NCBI RefSeq assembly: GCF_001039355.2
Contig: NW_019773516.1
Span: 7,375-71,374, forward strand
DNA length: 64,000 nt
Direction: 5' to 3'
Origin: Lingula anatina
Lineage: Eukaryota; Brachiopoda; Lingulata; Lingulida; Lingulidae
Shown here piece after piece: positions 36,601 to 49,500 of the stretch. The position numbers and the translations under genes were made by a program. A model generated the notes under the pieces. The model was not told the origin of the DNA. It saw nothing but the letters and a program-made list of their open reading frames with translations, and did not search any database. Numbering within the stretch: the first letter of the stretch is position 1; the number at the start of each line of letters is the position of its first letter.

Positions 36601-39600
36601 TAACCAGGACGAAATAAGAAAAAAGTAAAGCAAACAGGTGTTCATGCTGTGTTTGTGGGCTAGGTCCTGCTTAAAGATGACACCCTGCTTAAACATTTGT
36701 GTATCAATGTGGTTGGGTAGTATTATACAGTTAAACTGATGGGCAAAGAAAAGCAATTGATAAGAAAGACTGAGAAGGAATCTCAATAACTTTTGATGAA
36801 CAATGGATTTTAATTTGCTCAGTTCATTGATAAAAAGAATGTTTGAAAATTGAGAAACACAATATGCATGGACCTAGAATTCTTATTTAGTCATCTTTAA
36901 GTTCTAGAGGTCTGACAGAGTCTCAGTTATGAAAAAAAAAAACATAATTGATCATAAAGAAATATTCTTTATTAACTCCTAAATTCACAGAATCTTCCCC
37001 TGTTGAAAGCTGACAAATGTTTCCTTTGGCCTCACTGTCTGCATTGAGTTTAGTCAACAGACACGAGCTCTCTGAATGGCAGAAATGCCAGGATCCAGGC
37101 TGCATCCCACAATCTTCCTGCGGAACAAGGTTGATCTTGTTCTGCAAGAATTTTATCTTAATTCTACATCATCCTCGGCTGGTCTGACAATTACCTGGTT
37201 GGCTAACAGATGCTGTAGAAATCTGCCAACACAGATTTTTTTGTGCAGTCATTAGCCTCCCATCTTCCTTGGAATTTTATCTGAATCATTCATCTGCCGC
37301 AAATATGATAAATATTAAACTATCTGGCAGATTAGATAGTGTTGGCAAATATAGACTATTTTTCTGAACAAACAGAAGAGTCCTTTTGTATAATTATTCA
37401 AACGAAATGTGATTGTAAAATCAGTTCTTATAAAATTTTAATTGAATTCACCAAGAAAAAAAAAAAAAAAACAAGTCCCATTTTCTGTTTGAAGGAAAGT
37501 CAGTGCCCAACTTCTCCAACATGTTTCGAAAATTAGGCTATATTTTCTTGTTAAAGGTAAATATAGGATTCCAGCTTGATCCCTCTCCCTCTCTCCAAGT
37601 AAAACCAGTGGCCTCTTCACACGGTAGTTGTTATTGAACAAGATTGCCAAAGTGTGCCCAGTGTTTACCTTCTGATTAACCACTCAGACTGAATACCACA
37701 AGCATTATTTCATAGGCTATTTTTATCCCCGTTGGAGAATTTGGACTGCGTTCAAGCCAGGACTGTTTTGGATTGACTATCTTTCTGAATTACCTCATGA
37801 GACAACCTGATAACAGATTGATATTATTGTGTCCCATACTTAAAAATGTGAAGGTTATTAATTGAAAAATGAGACTTAGGTTATGCAAGTCAGGCTAATA
37901 TTAGTGATAGTGGGCCAAAAGTAGCCCAGTCTAAAATAGACTGCAACATACTTTCACCTTAACATCTTTCCTCTATTTGATTATATATATCCTATAAAAG
38001 ATGAAAGGCATATTTCTTTTTTTTTTTTTTTTCCAAAAAGTGATGTTCCTGATTGTGGTGGTGAAATATCTTTTATTGCTCCAAAAAGAAAGATTTGAAG
38101 CAAGTTCAGAACTGCATGAACTTGAACTTGATATTGTGAAACTGATGTCATCAAATGATCAGATCACCCCTTTACTTGTCACGTATGACAATTTAAAAGG
38201 ATGTGTTAAAGCACCTGCTAGTAGCTTTTGTGTTGCAAAATAAAACTTAAAGATATTGATTTGTGTATTAAATATTTGGTACTAATGACGTTAAAGATAG
38301 TATAAAGACCAACAATTGTTCAAAATTATTTTATCAGCATGATTGTGTTTATCCACTTTATTTTTATTTTAGGCCAAAAAGGAAATCTTTCAGTTGAAAC
38401 AGCAGAGGCTTCAACTAGCTCAAGATGAATTTGAAAACTTAAATGATGCCCTGGCCCACTGGAAGGCCTCCAGGACAAGCTGTGAGTATCCAACAAATAA
38501 CTCAGATTTGAAAAACATTAAAATTTCATAGTATTTTGAAATATGCTTACTAGTATTGTAATATGTTTAGAAATGTTTTTTATTTTTATTTATTTTTTTT
38601 TTAAGAATATGGTTTCATCAAACAGACACATTTTGCTAGTGGTGTAGAAGAAGTTTATTTTCTCCCCATGTTTTCTCCTCTGTGCCCTTGGAATTTACAC
38701 GCATGTCTGTTTTGAAGATTTATATAAAAAAGGGTGTTTACATCACCTGTCTGGAAGGATGGAATGTTCAGTGACAAAAGGTTAAATTCTAAAGATGGCC
38801 AAGAACTTGACTGGCAAAATGGAATTACAAATTATTTTTACAATTGCTGTTCTAGACCATATATTTCCTTTTTATCCACACAAAGGGATGTCAAAAGTTA
38901 TAGCTGTGAGGAGAAGGCAATTTTTTTTATAGTCTGCAATCTCTCAAGTCGTGAGTAAGCTATATTTATAATGTTGTTTACTACTTCTGAGGCATATTTG
39001 TGGGAAGATGGTTGGGTAAACAGACATTTTATTTGCACCTTAATGTTTGCATGGTAGCACATTAAGAAAACAACTGGGTTACATTAGGGCCGCGATTTCA
39101 CATAGAAAGAGAAAGCTCAATAAAAGGTTGGCTGGGTGGTTGAAATAAATGAATGGAAGCAATCATGGGTTGAAAGTATAGTTAAAGTACAGACTTTTTA
39201 TCCCAAAAGGACATTGTTCATGCCTTCTGAAGATAACTTGGAACACTTAATAATTTCAGGCATTCATCATTATTGATGAGCTTTTGTAAATAAATTAATG
39301 ATTATTTTAAATCAAAGAAGTGCCAAAAAAACAGAAGACACATTTCAAACATGGTTAGGGGTTTTGCAAAGTGAAACCTGGGATTCATGTAAATATTTTT
39401 AAACCTAGGGTGAGAAATTGTCAGTGAGGCGAGAACTTTCTGACACCTTGGTCACAGGTTTGGTGTGTTATTATTTATCCCAGACACCTCTCACCTCTCC
39501 TCTCCTCTCTCTCTAAGCTTGCCTTACATTACATTACATGACCATCAAAGAGCAATAAACATCAGGAAGGTATGCTTTGATCTCTGCCTGGAGATAGGAC

Positions 39601-42600
39601 TTACAAATCTTTTCCACCAGATTCCTATGTGGAGGCGAAGGTTTTCCATTATGAGGTGTTCGGTTCTGCATTACATCTCGGTATTGCTGTGGAATGTATT
39701 GTCTTAATGTATGCTTTGATACTTATAGCCCAAAGATACAGGCACATGTGCTGTCTGTCTGTTTTTTGCAACAAGTAGGAGTTTGGATATTCAAGTTTTT
39801 GTTTTCATTTATTCAAGAACAGAAGCCATCATTTCATTTAGAGTTTATCCTCCACCTCTCCCCCAACCTACTCCTACCACCACAGTAAAAACTAAAAGAA
39901 GTTTTTAAAAATATTTATATAAAGAATGACTTTGCTGTTGCATTATATGTTATGAGGTTAATCTGGTGAAGTTCTTAAGAACATGTTTAAAGACTGAATA
40001 TATTTTGTGTTTAGATGTGCCAATGAAATGACAATTCACCATTGATCTTTTCATGTTTAGGTCTTCTGGTTGAATATTTTAATTTCTGTTTTAAAACAAA
40101 AGAGGTGTGAAGGTGTTTAGTTTGGTCTGTATTTGGCAAATATAATCCTTTTAATAGGGAAATTTTTTATGTGAATGTTTTCATATTTTGAGGTTAAAAA
40201 AAAAGTATTGGAACTGAAAGCAGACTTCTTGCTGTGTTGATAAGAAAGAGAAGCACATGTTGTTTATCACCCAACAATCAAACATCATTTGTTGCTGTGA
40301 AACTGTTAGCCATTTCTTGTTTGGATTTCAAAATTCAAAACATTAATTAGTAGGTTTTGAACAACAAAAATAAAGTTTGGTTTTTCCCTCCCTAATTATC
40401 CTTATTAGTAAGTTTCCTTACAGAACTTTCACTGAGAAGTGTATTTCAACAGCGATGAAAATACACTGACATTATTAATAGTTTTATTAATTTTATATGA
40501 TTGAAATATAAATTTCTATCTGTGAGTTAAGCAGAAATTGTCTGCCTTCATCACATAGAGTGATATTTAGTAGAAGTGAAGATCTGTATCAGAGAGAGAC
40601 CTCATCAAATTAACACCTTAAAACAAAAAAACTTTTTTGTAATCTAACATTCATGGTTGTTCCTTTGAAAAGATTACACAATGTCTAAGGCAGCACCATT
40701 CAGGTGATTGCCCAGTACAGAGAGGGTACCCCATCTATTAAAAGTGTACTCATTGTCACATAAGCCAGACTTCATACCTGTGCTTGACCCATCCCATTGC
40801 ATTCCACACTAATATATAGGCTGACATCTCCTGGGATGTCATCCCGCACTGGTAACAATTCCACCACAGACTTATCAAGGGAAAGGAATGAATGATGCAT
40901 TTTTATTATTATCATTATTTTTATTTATGCCGGGTATTTTGACATTCAAAGAGCTTGGTCTCATTACTGTAAATGGGAAATAGGGCTTTCATGAGTTTGC
41001 ATTCCTGAGGAGATAGATTACCTTATGAAAGCAATTCTGGAATTCCTATCTCTGGTACATTTGAGTGTGTAATATTTTGATGATGTAAATGCCAGTTGTC
41101 TTGTTATGCCTAATTGGAGACTGCTATTTGTTTATACTTCAGAGTTCATTATTAGAATGCAAAATAATAACGCCTAATCATTCAGACAAAAAAAATGAGA
41201 AGAAATAAATGTGAGATGCAACAGAAATAATCCGAGAAAGATGAAGAAGGAAATGATAGAGATAAAGAGAGAGAAGTCAGTGAGAATAGAAAATTTGATG
41301 TTTGATGTTTGAAAATCTTAATTTCCTTTAGAAGTGTAAAGATGGGGCTTCTCTTTATGAAATCTCTTCTCCTCCCCCTCCCTCCATTCACCCCCTCCCC
41401 CCCCCCCCCCCCCCCGCCCCCATCCCCTCCATATTCTCTGCATCACTTTAACATGCTTGGCCTGATAACCATCGCTGTTTTACCAGTGAACCATGACCTG
41501 TGACAGGCACCACTATGACCACGGTGAGAGCTCACACAATGATGGCAAAGATAGCAGCTATATTAAAAAGCTCTCTGGTTGTATTTTATATGAAACTGTA
41601 GTGGTTATTTCCTAGTTGGTATAAAAGTACTGTTATTCCATTTGGAAGTGTATTTGTATCATAAAAGAACACTATTGATTTTATTAGTATAAAGTAATAC
41701 ACACACTCACTATCTCTCTCTCTCTCTTTGAATGTGCTGTAGTCGAACATCTTTGGAAGTCAGAATTGACCACGAGCTAACTTTGTTACATATCATGGAC
41801 ATTGTTTAATATAAGCCAACATCTAAGAAAAGAATGACAGTTAAAGGCACAATTACAGTGACTATTTATCTCTATTTGTATTCCATTTGTAGTACCAATA
41901 TTGTATAATCATAACTAATATTTACACATTATAAGGACAATAAAAGTCATTTTGACACACACTGTCTACCAAATGTCCAAGGCATGTTTTTACACACCCT
42001 GTTTACCTGAATTTGAATGGAATAAATTAAATAATTTTAAGTAATATATATACACTTTAAAAGGACAATGTAAATCATTATCACAAGTCACAGTTGATAT
42101 TTACTTTCATTCCATTTGTATAATATACCTAGATATTTTAAATTACTGCTAATATTTGCACAGGAAGATAAGAAAATATTTTAGAAATATTCCGCTGCAT
42201 CCACTGTTACCAGTGACTCTGAGGCATTTTGACATTGCTTACATGTGAAAGCATTGTGCACATTAGTACAACATCATAAGGCATCAGCAGAAATTGCCAT
42301 GTTCCGTGGTAATTGGGTTGATGACAACATGAGAAAATTGCTTTTTTTCACTACCACATGCCAGTTTTAAATAGAAGTCTCATCTCTTGTGATAGAAACA
42401 CATACCATACAAATGAGAAATTTACAGTTAATTCAAGACCATGTGTGTGACAGTGACAATAAGGATAGCATGGGAAGAAGGCCTTTTGATGTTAAATAGT
42501 GGGAATCATGACAGGTGTTTCTATTGTTGTAGGACATCTGCCTCCCACACACACACACACCTGTCAGGTAACAGCACTGGACAGCACTGTGAGAGTCATG

Positions 42601-42625
42601 GAATATTTGGTTAATATGTAATTCA

Positions 42626-42692
<67 letters not shown>

Positions 42693-45600
42693 CCCCTTCC
42701 ACTGCTCCCACTCCCTTGATCCCTACAAATATACCAGTCAGGCTGAAGAGTGCTGGACTATCAAATTTATAGTGAAATCACTTGCACTTAGTTTTTGTTT
42801 TCTCTCTATCTCAAGCCCCCCCCCTTTTATATGCACTCTAATGTTTTCTACAGACACACCTGTAGGGTAATGGGCTGCTGGACATCAGTGAATCACAATG
42901 GATTTGATGGATGTCTGCTTTATGCATTAAAGGTTCAGTCCCTGTTTGCATGGATGAAATATCATGGATATTGTCTACACGTGTATATAAAGTACGTATG
43001 TATAGAAAACTTTGGTTTTAACTTTCAGACAAAAGTTTGTTTACTTTCACCCAAGATAAATCAGTTGTATTGGAATTATATAAAATACTCCAATTGCTTT
43101 ATAACAAGGAAGAAGGGGCCAGTAATTTATGCCACAGATACTCTTTTTTAATGGAGTGTTACACATTTATCTGAAACTTAAATTAACCAAATTGTGGTCG
43201 AAAGTTAAGGCCAAATTTCAGTATTAATTTCACTTGTGAAACTGGGCCCCAGTGAAGAAAATTTTTACACCAGTCTTACAGCACAGATCGACTAGACACC
43301 AAAATTCCCGCAGACAGCATTATAATTTCTTCATTTCCATACACATCTTTCTTCCAAGCAAACAAAACTCGGGAGTCATATGACAGTAATGGAGTCATCA
43401 GAGAGATCAGATAAATGTTGACACAGGAAGCGTGTTGAATAGAGAGGGGCTTCAGTTTTCTGATTTATTCACCACAAATATGTCTACTCAGGCTCAGTCG
43501 TTTCTTTACATGCTGACTTGGATTTCCAACAACTAGTTTACCTACAGTTTACACCTTGACATAACTTCTTTATATTTGAGTCTTAGGTGATTTTTCCCTT
43601 TTTTACTCATTTATTTTTAGGCTCCTGATTGATTATTCTTTTTTTTTTCCTTGGGCATATCAGATGACTAAAAGATAATGATATTTATATATTTCATAAT
43701 AATAAAAAATGTACTCTTTCTTTCTTTCTTTTTTAACTTAAAACTTTCAGAAATTTCCTCCCTGTTTTCTTAGTTTCCAACTGTCTTTTATTTGGTTTAT
43801 CACATCCCTGTTTCCCAGAATTGGCACTTTTGCAAACTTAAAACATTTAGCCTTATTTTTCAAGGAAAGGAAAGTGTGCACAGTCTGTGTGCTAACTTAA
43901 AGCTACAAAGTGATTCAGTGCACATACTTTTCAAACAAGAAAATGTGAAATGTTGCCAAAAAGGGTACATTCCTTCAGTGGCACACTAAGTTAAAGTTAT
44001 AAAAACAGCTTGTCTTTAACTCTAAGAATTTTCGGGGGCCTACATTACACAGAGCAGTGCCCGTATTACCCTCAACTTGAGGGTACCACGCGTACATGGT
44101 GGCCATAAGAAATGGGAATTTTGAACTTATTAGTACACTATGTTTACTGTGTTAAATGAATGCCATGCTACTACTCTGGAAATTTAGTTCAGTTCATGCC
44201 TTTTATATTTTTAATCTAATTAACATGTGGTTTGGAGGCAGAATGTGAACAACAACAATTTTTCTGCACTAAATGATTCTGTAAAGGTATGAAAAGATTG
44301 CAATTGCCATGGGATTTCTTAAAGTAGCTTTCTTAGAATATAGGGAAGGAAAACATTGTTACTCAGATATATCTACCAGATCAACTAAAGTGCATAATCT
44401 GCCCTCTGCTAATGTGACAATTATTTCTTTGATAACAAAATAAATGAATGAATTATTTTTCCCAAAGAGTGTTAAGAAATGAAAAAATCTTGAAAAAGTG
44501 TAATATTGTAACAAGTATGTCATTTGGAAATTTTGGGTAATGACCACATGCCAATATCTCACCTAAATGACCAAATCATGCTTGAAGTTACCAGCAACTG
44601 TTTTAACTTTCTTAGTCAAATGTAAGACTTCAGCAGTTTGCCAGGCAGGTTTTGCAACAGGCAGTGTAACATACGGCAGGGTTTATTTTGAAAATAGCTG
44701 GCTTGTATCTTACATGTAGCTGTTGGAGGTTGTGTGTTTTGCACCATAGGGGGTGTTTTGGATCTTGGAGAATTTTTGCGAGTTCCAGGGATTGCTTAGC
44801 AACCAGACTTCTGTACTTTTGTATTCATTAAAAACTTTGGATATTGTCAAACAAGTGTTGGTATGAAGTAAAGAAATCATTGATGATTTTTTTTAATCAA
44901 GAAAGGACAGTAAGGGGGAGGGGGTTGGGATGCTGACTGTTATAGTGTTATATATATGTGGATAAGACTGTAAGTTAAATGGTTAAAAAAAATAGTGATG
45001 GTTTAGGTGCAATCACTGTACTGGTATTTAGTAGGGTGGAAGCAAAGAACATTTTCTGTATGTCCAAGATTTGAACTAACTTTTGCCATTTATATTGAAT
45101 CAAGAGTAGGAAGGATTTTGTGAAGAGAGATAGAGAAAAAATAGAACAAAAGGTTTTTATTCTCTAAAAGCCAAAAGTCGGTGCATCATCAAAGAAAAAT
45201 GCTTGGTTCTCACTGGAACATCAAGAACACACGAACACACGTGGATCTGTTTCCAAGTTTACTCGTTTGAAAAACAAAAAGCATTCACCAGTCGGTAACA
45301 TCCACAAACACATTCCTGCTGCACAGTGGGGTGGCTGAAAAAGTTCTGTAGGAAAAAAATCCTCTCCTTCACAATTGGGTCCAGGTGAGGTTCAAAACCC
45401 AATGAAATGGAAGTCGCATGGCATGAGTGAAGTTTCCCTCACACTATTATACAGTGTAGCTGGTGGTTCTTGTTTAGCATAAAAAATTGGAAGTCTGTCA
45501 CATTTCAGGCCAAGTCTCTTTGTGTTTAAACCTGCTGCTCACTGATAGTTGTTTTGTTAGAAACTTTGAATATTTCAAATCCAATTATCTCAAGTGCATT

Positions 45601-46482
45601 CCAATTATTAAATTCTTTTTTAAGACATTTTTTTCAGCCTGAAAGAATAAAAAATTGTCAATTTTTGAATGAATTTTGAACAAGGTGTTTATTTCTTCCA
45701 GTGAACTCCAACTCCAGTGTCGGCAGCACCAAGCATGATCCGGACCTACTGCGAGCAGATGTGGCCTTGGCAAAAAACAGAGTGGCACGCCTTAAGCGTG
45801 AGCTTGAACAGATACGAACAGAGATGCAGTACAAGGAACAGGGTGTGGAAACCTTGCAGCAGTAAGTGGCTCCACCTGCCAGAAAAAAAATATATGCAAA
45901 GGCTCGGCTCATTCAGGACTCCCTAAAACGGAAAATATGCTGATTTTTCTAAGGCCTTTTGGACTCGTTCAAAGCCATCATTCAAAAAAAAATTTTTTTT
46001 GTCATAAACTGTTGTGGAAGCTCATCACTGGTATGTGCTTTTGAAAAAGATATTTTTAAACTTTACTCCAACCAGTAGTCTGAAATGACCCTATCTGGAA
46101 AGAGAGCAATTTGATTTTCCATGTTATTTGAGCCAGGCTGTATAAAATTCAGTCGATCCAAGTACAGGGCTAACACCAAATGTTAGGCAGCATGTTTCAG
46201 ATATTTGAGCTGGAGTCAATTGAGGAGAGTTCCTATTGAACTAAAGGAAAAGTCAGATAATCCCCCTATTGAAAGTTGTGTAATTTGTTTGCTGTCTGTG
46301 CCCTGGTATTCGTTCTGTCCACACAAACACACTCACAAACATGGGCCATTAAGGTGCTAAATAAGCTGAGGCATGTGCCTCTGTCAGGAAATTGGCTGCA
46401 GTTTTGCATGCTAGGATTTTTGTTTTAAGGTTTTAACTGAGGTCGTAATGTTGTGGTGGTGTTTTGTGTGTGTGCGCATGCA

Positions 46483-46514
<32 letters not shown>

Positions 46515-49500
46515 CATACAAGGGGGGGTTCAGGATGACAATGTTTTGCTTAGATTTAAACTAGGGCGGAGATCAGAATTTACAGCATTTTTGCAGGCAA
46601 TGTTATTGTTTTTCCCTAGTCCAAAAACAGAGGGGGATTAAAGCTTAACTGCATTTTTGCATGCCAGGGCTTTGTTGCTATCCCAGCCTGTAATGGAGAA
46701 ATAAGACTTCTGTGGCCTTCATAGACAGTGTCAGAGGCATGTTAATTGGTGAATGTGACTCAGAGAATGAATTTTGAAAACTTCATGTTGATCAGACAGG
46801 TGAAGGGGTTTGTGAAAGAAAAATGAGAGGAAGGGAGAGGGGCAATAATTACAATTTGTGTGCAAAACCTTTGTTTTCGTTTTATCCAGCTGGTAAAGTT
46901 TCTTTTGAAAATTAATTGTCTTGGTTAGGCACAATTTAGACTGAAATAATTGAGAAGGTCAGCTCCATTGGGTTTTGTATGCCATATATTTTGAAAGAAA
47001 AATTGGAATTGGTGGGATCAGAGCCTGGATCAGATTGTTTATTGGGGCCTCGCATATTTCTTGTTTCAGACGGACTTTTTTTGTTTTTTTTAGATTTCCC
47101 AAAACCAGTGATGAACTAGAGCAGACTAAATTATTAGCAGTCCAGGTTCATATTTTATATCATTTGTGAAGGATTGGTATTCATTATTTAAGTAATTATC
47201 ATGCTGCATATTATATAATGAGGGCCATGTTGATGTCTTGCAGGGAAGTGGTTTGTTGACTAGATGTCACCTCGCCCTTTATTTTTTGGAAATTTGTCCA
47301 CTCTCCTGTTAAGTATAACTTTGTCAAACAAATTTACAAAAAAAGTGACTAAGATCTCTTTATAGATGCTCATCTATTTTGCTACAGCAATAGAGAATTG
47401 TTTTATTTCTTAATCCTAAAAAGAGAGACAGTCTACCATATTTCATGGGACAGGTAGAAAGGCCTCAGGAATTGAATTTTACCTTGCAGCTTTTAACACA
47501 TACAGTGATTCTAATACACACATACCATAGTGTCACTTTTGAAGTTGAAATTTCCTCTCCAAACAATAAAAGATAGAATCTGTGCCAGAACTCGAAGGCC
47601 AAAATATAATTTAGGTTAGTTCACAGTTATTATTTTGATAAAAATATTTTTAGCTACAGTTTGTCTGCAAGTAAAATCCTACGGCAGCATTCTTCAGTGA
47701 GCCAGACTGTTTTTTATTCAACAGCCAGGCTTCTTAAATGTAAGCAGGAGACAGGGCATAAAATGTCAAATATACTCACAGCCCAGGAGGACTATTGTTT
47801 CAATACAGGAGTGACATTCTTTTGTTTAATTTATGGTTGATTGTGCAGGCGTTGCTGCAAACTTTGACTCTTGGTTGATGAGTTGGTGCCCAGGCTATCT
47901 GATATTTAGAAACTATTGGTTAGGGGTCACCAAGAGCATGTTACTCACTGCCTGCCATGGTGGTAGGATCTTTAAGTGCAAGGGGAAATGCAAGAGGTGA
48001 ATTTTTTTTTCTTTGAGAATTTCATGATGTTTTTACATTTTGAACATATTTTTGGGGATTAAAAAATTTTAATTTTTTTTCCCTTTTAACAATTAAATTT
48101 AAAGAGAAAAAAATTTTAGTTACATTTTCTTTTAAAATATAGCTAAGGATCTAACACAGATTTCACATTCACTTTATGCCAATCACTTAACTCTCATAAA
48201 GTGGAAATTATCTTACTCGGCTTGAGTGGGAGGAATGAAGTTTTAGTGAAGATATGTTAAGTGCCCTATGAATAAATTCCATTGTTTCTTTTTAAAAGTA
48301 ATTGACCTTGTCTTTTAATAGTAAGTTATGTCTTTATCAATAAGTGTTTGAAGTACATCTCAGTTGGAATCTTATTTTGCCTCAGTGTATAATGTGGATG
48401 GTAGGCCTATCTTTATAGTATGTGCTTTGTAAAACACTTAATATTTCTTAAAAGTATATATACGGAGTAAAAATAGGGAAATCATTTGCAACTATAACCA
48501 AAAATATTATGTCTTAAAAAGATGAATAACAAAATAAAGATAAATCACAGATATTGTATAATTGGGATTACTGACAGCATAAAACTGACAAAGTCTTCTT
48601 TCAAATTGAAGATAGAAAGTAAGAGTATGTTTGCATGGATGTGAGAAGGGAATGTATATAACTGCCGTATCTGCTCTTGGTACTTAAATACAAAGACTGT
48701 TTCATTCATAACTTAAGTTTGAGAATTTTTCAAATTTCAGAATCACAGAGAAGATGGCAGGGGAGGAGGGTCCGTATAACTACAACATCTCCGAGGCCCA
48801 GGCCATCATGGAGGAGATTACTAAGATACAAAAGTCCCTGAATTCTGGGGAACGGGAGAGACACGAGTTGATGCAGGTATATTTTGCAAGCTTTCAGTAT
48901 ATTTTTACCACAGTGTCCAGTAGGTTAGACCCAACTGCACTGTATGTCTTAACCAGCAGCTCTAGTCAGCCAAATGAAACTGAGGCTAGCTTTGGTCAGA
49001 GTGATTGAAAGACTCTATTTTTTTGCCTATATGCAATTCCTCATTAACTATTATTCATTTAATTTATTTAGCTTTTTACACTCAAAAAACACGACAGAAA
49101 TGTTGTAAAAAAAAAGTTACATACCTTTTTTTACATTCTATAAAATTTATGACTTTGACACATTTCAAGATGTAGTTGATTTTTATAATGGATGTTTTTC
49201 AGTCTCTTGCACGTCTGAAGGAAGATTTCTTACTGAGCAAACTGCAGAGTGAGTCCTCACCTTCAGTGTCCCTCCTTTCACTGCAATATGAGAGACCAAG
49301 CACTGCCTCACAGACTGATGTTTCAGGGGAGGTGAGTAATGCCATCTATTTATAAATTTTCTGTTTAAAAATGGCATGTCTTGTACATTATTAATAAAAT
49401 GATATATAAAAAGAAATATTTTTTTTCAAGCATTTTTTTTCTCCTTGTTTATGTACTACTTGAAAGTAAGGAAGAATATATATACAAACTTCAGAGGCAT

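Noticed and set aside
42433-42711. Minus-strand frame with a long Arg-Glu repeat
   Set aside because: It is the translation of the (CT)n microsatellite.
44065-44085. Short palindrome ACCCTCAA-C-TTGAGGGT
   Set aside because: Only 8-bp arms; expected by chance in a window of this size and no associated feature.
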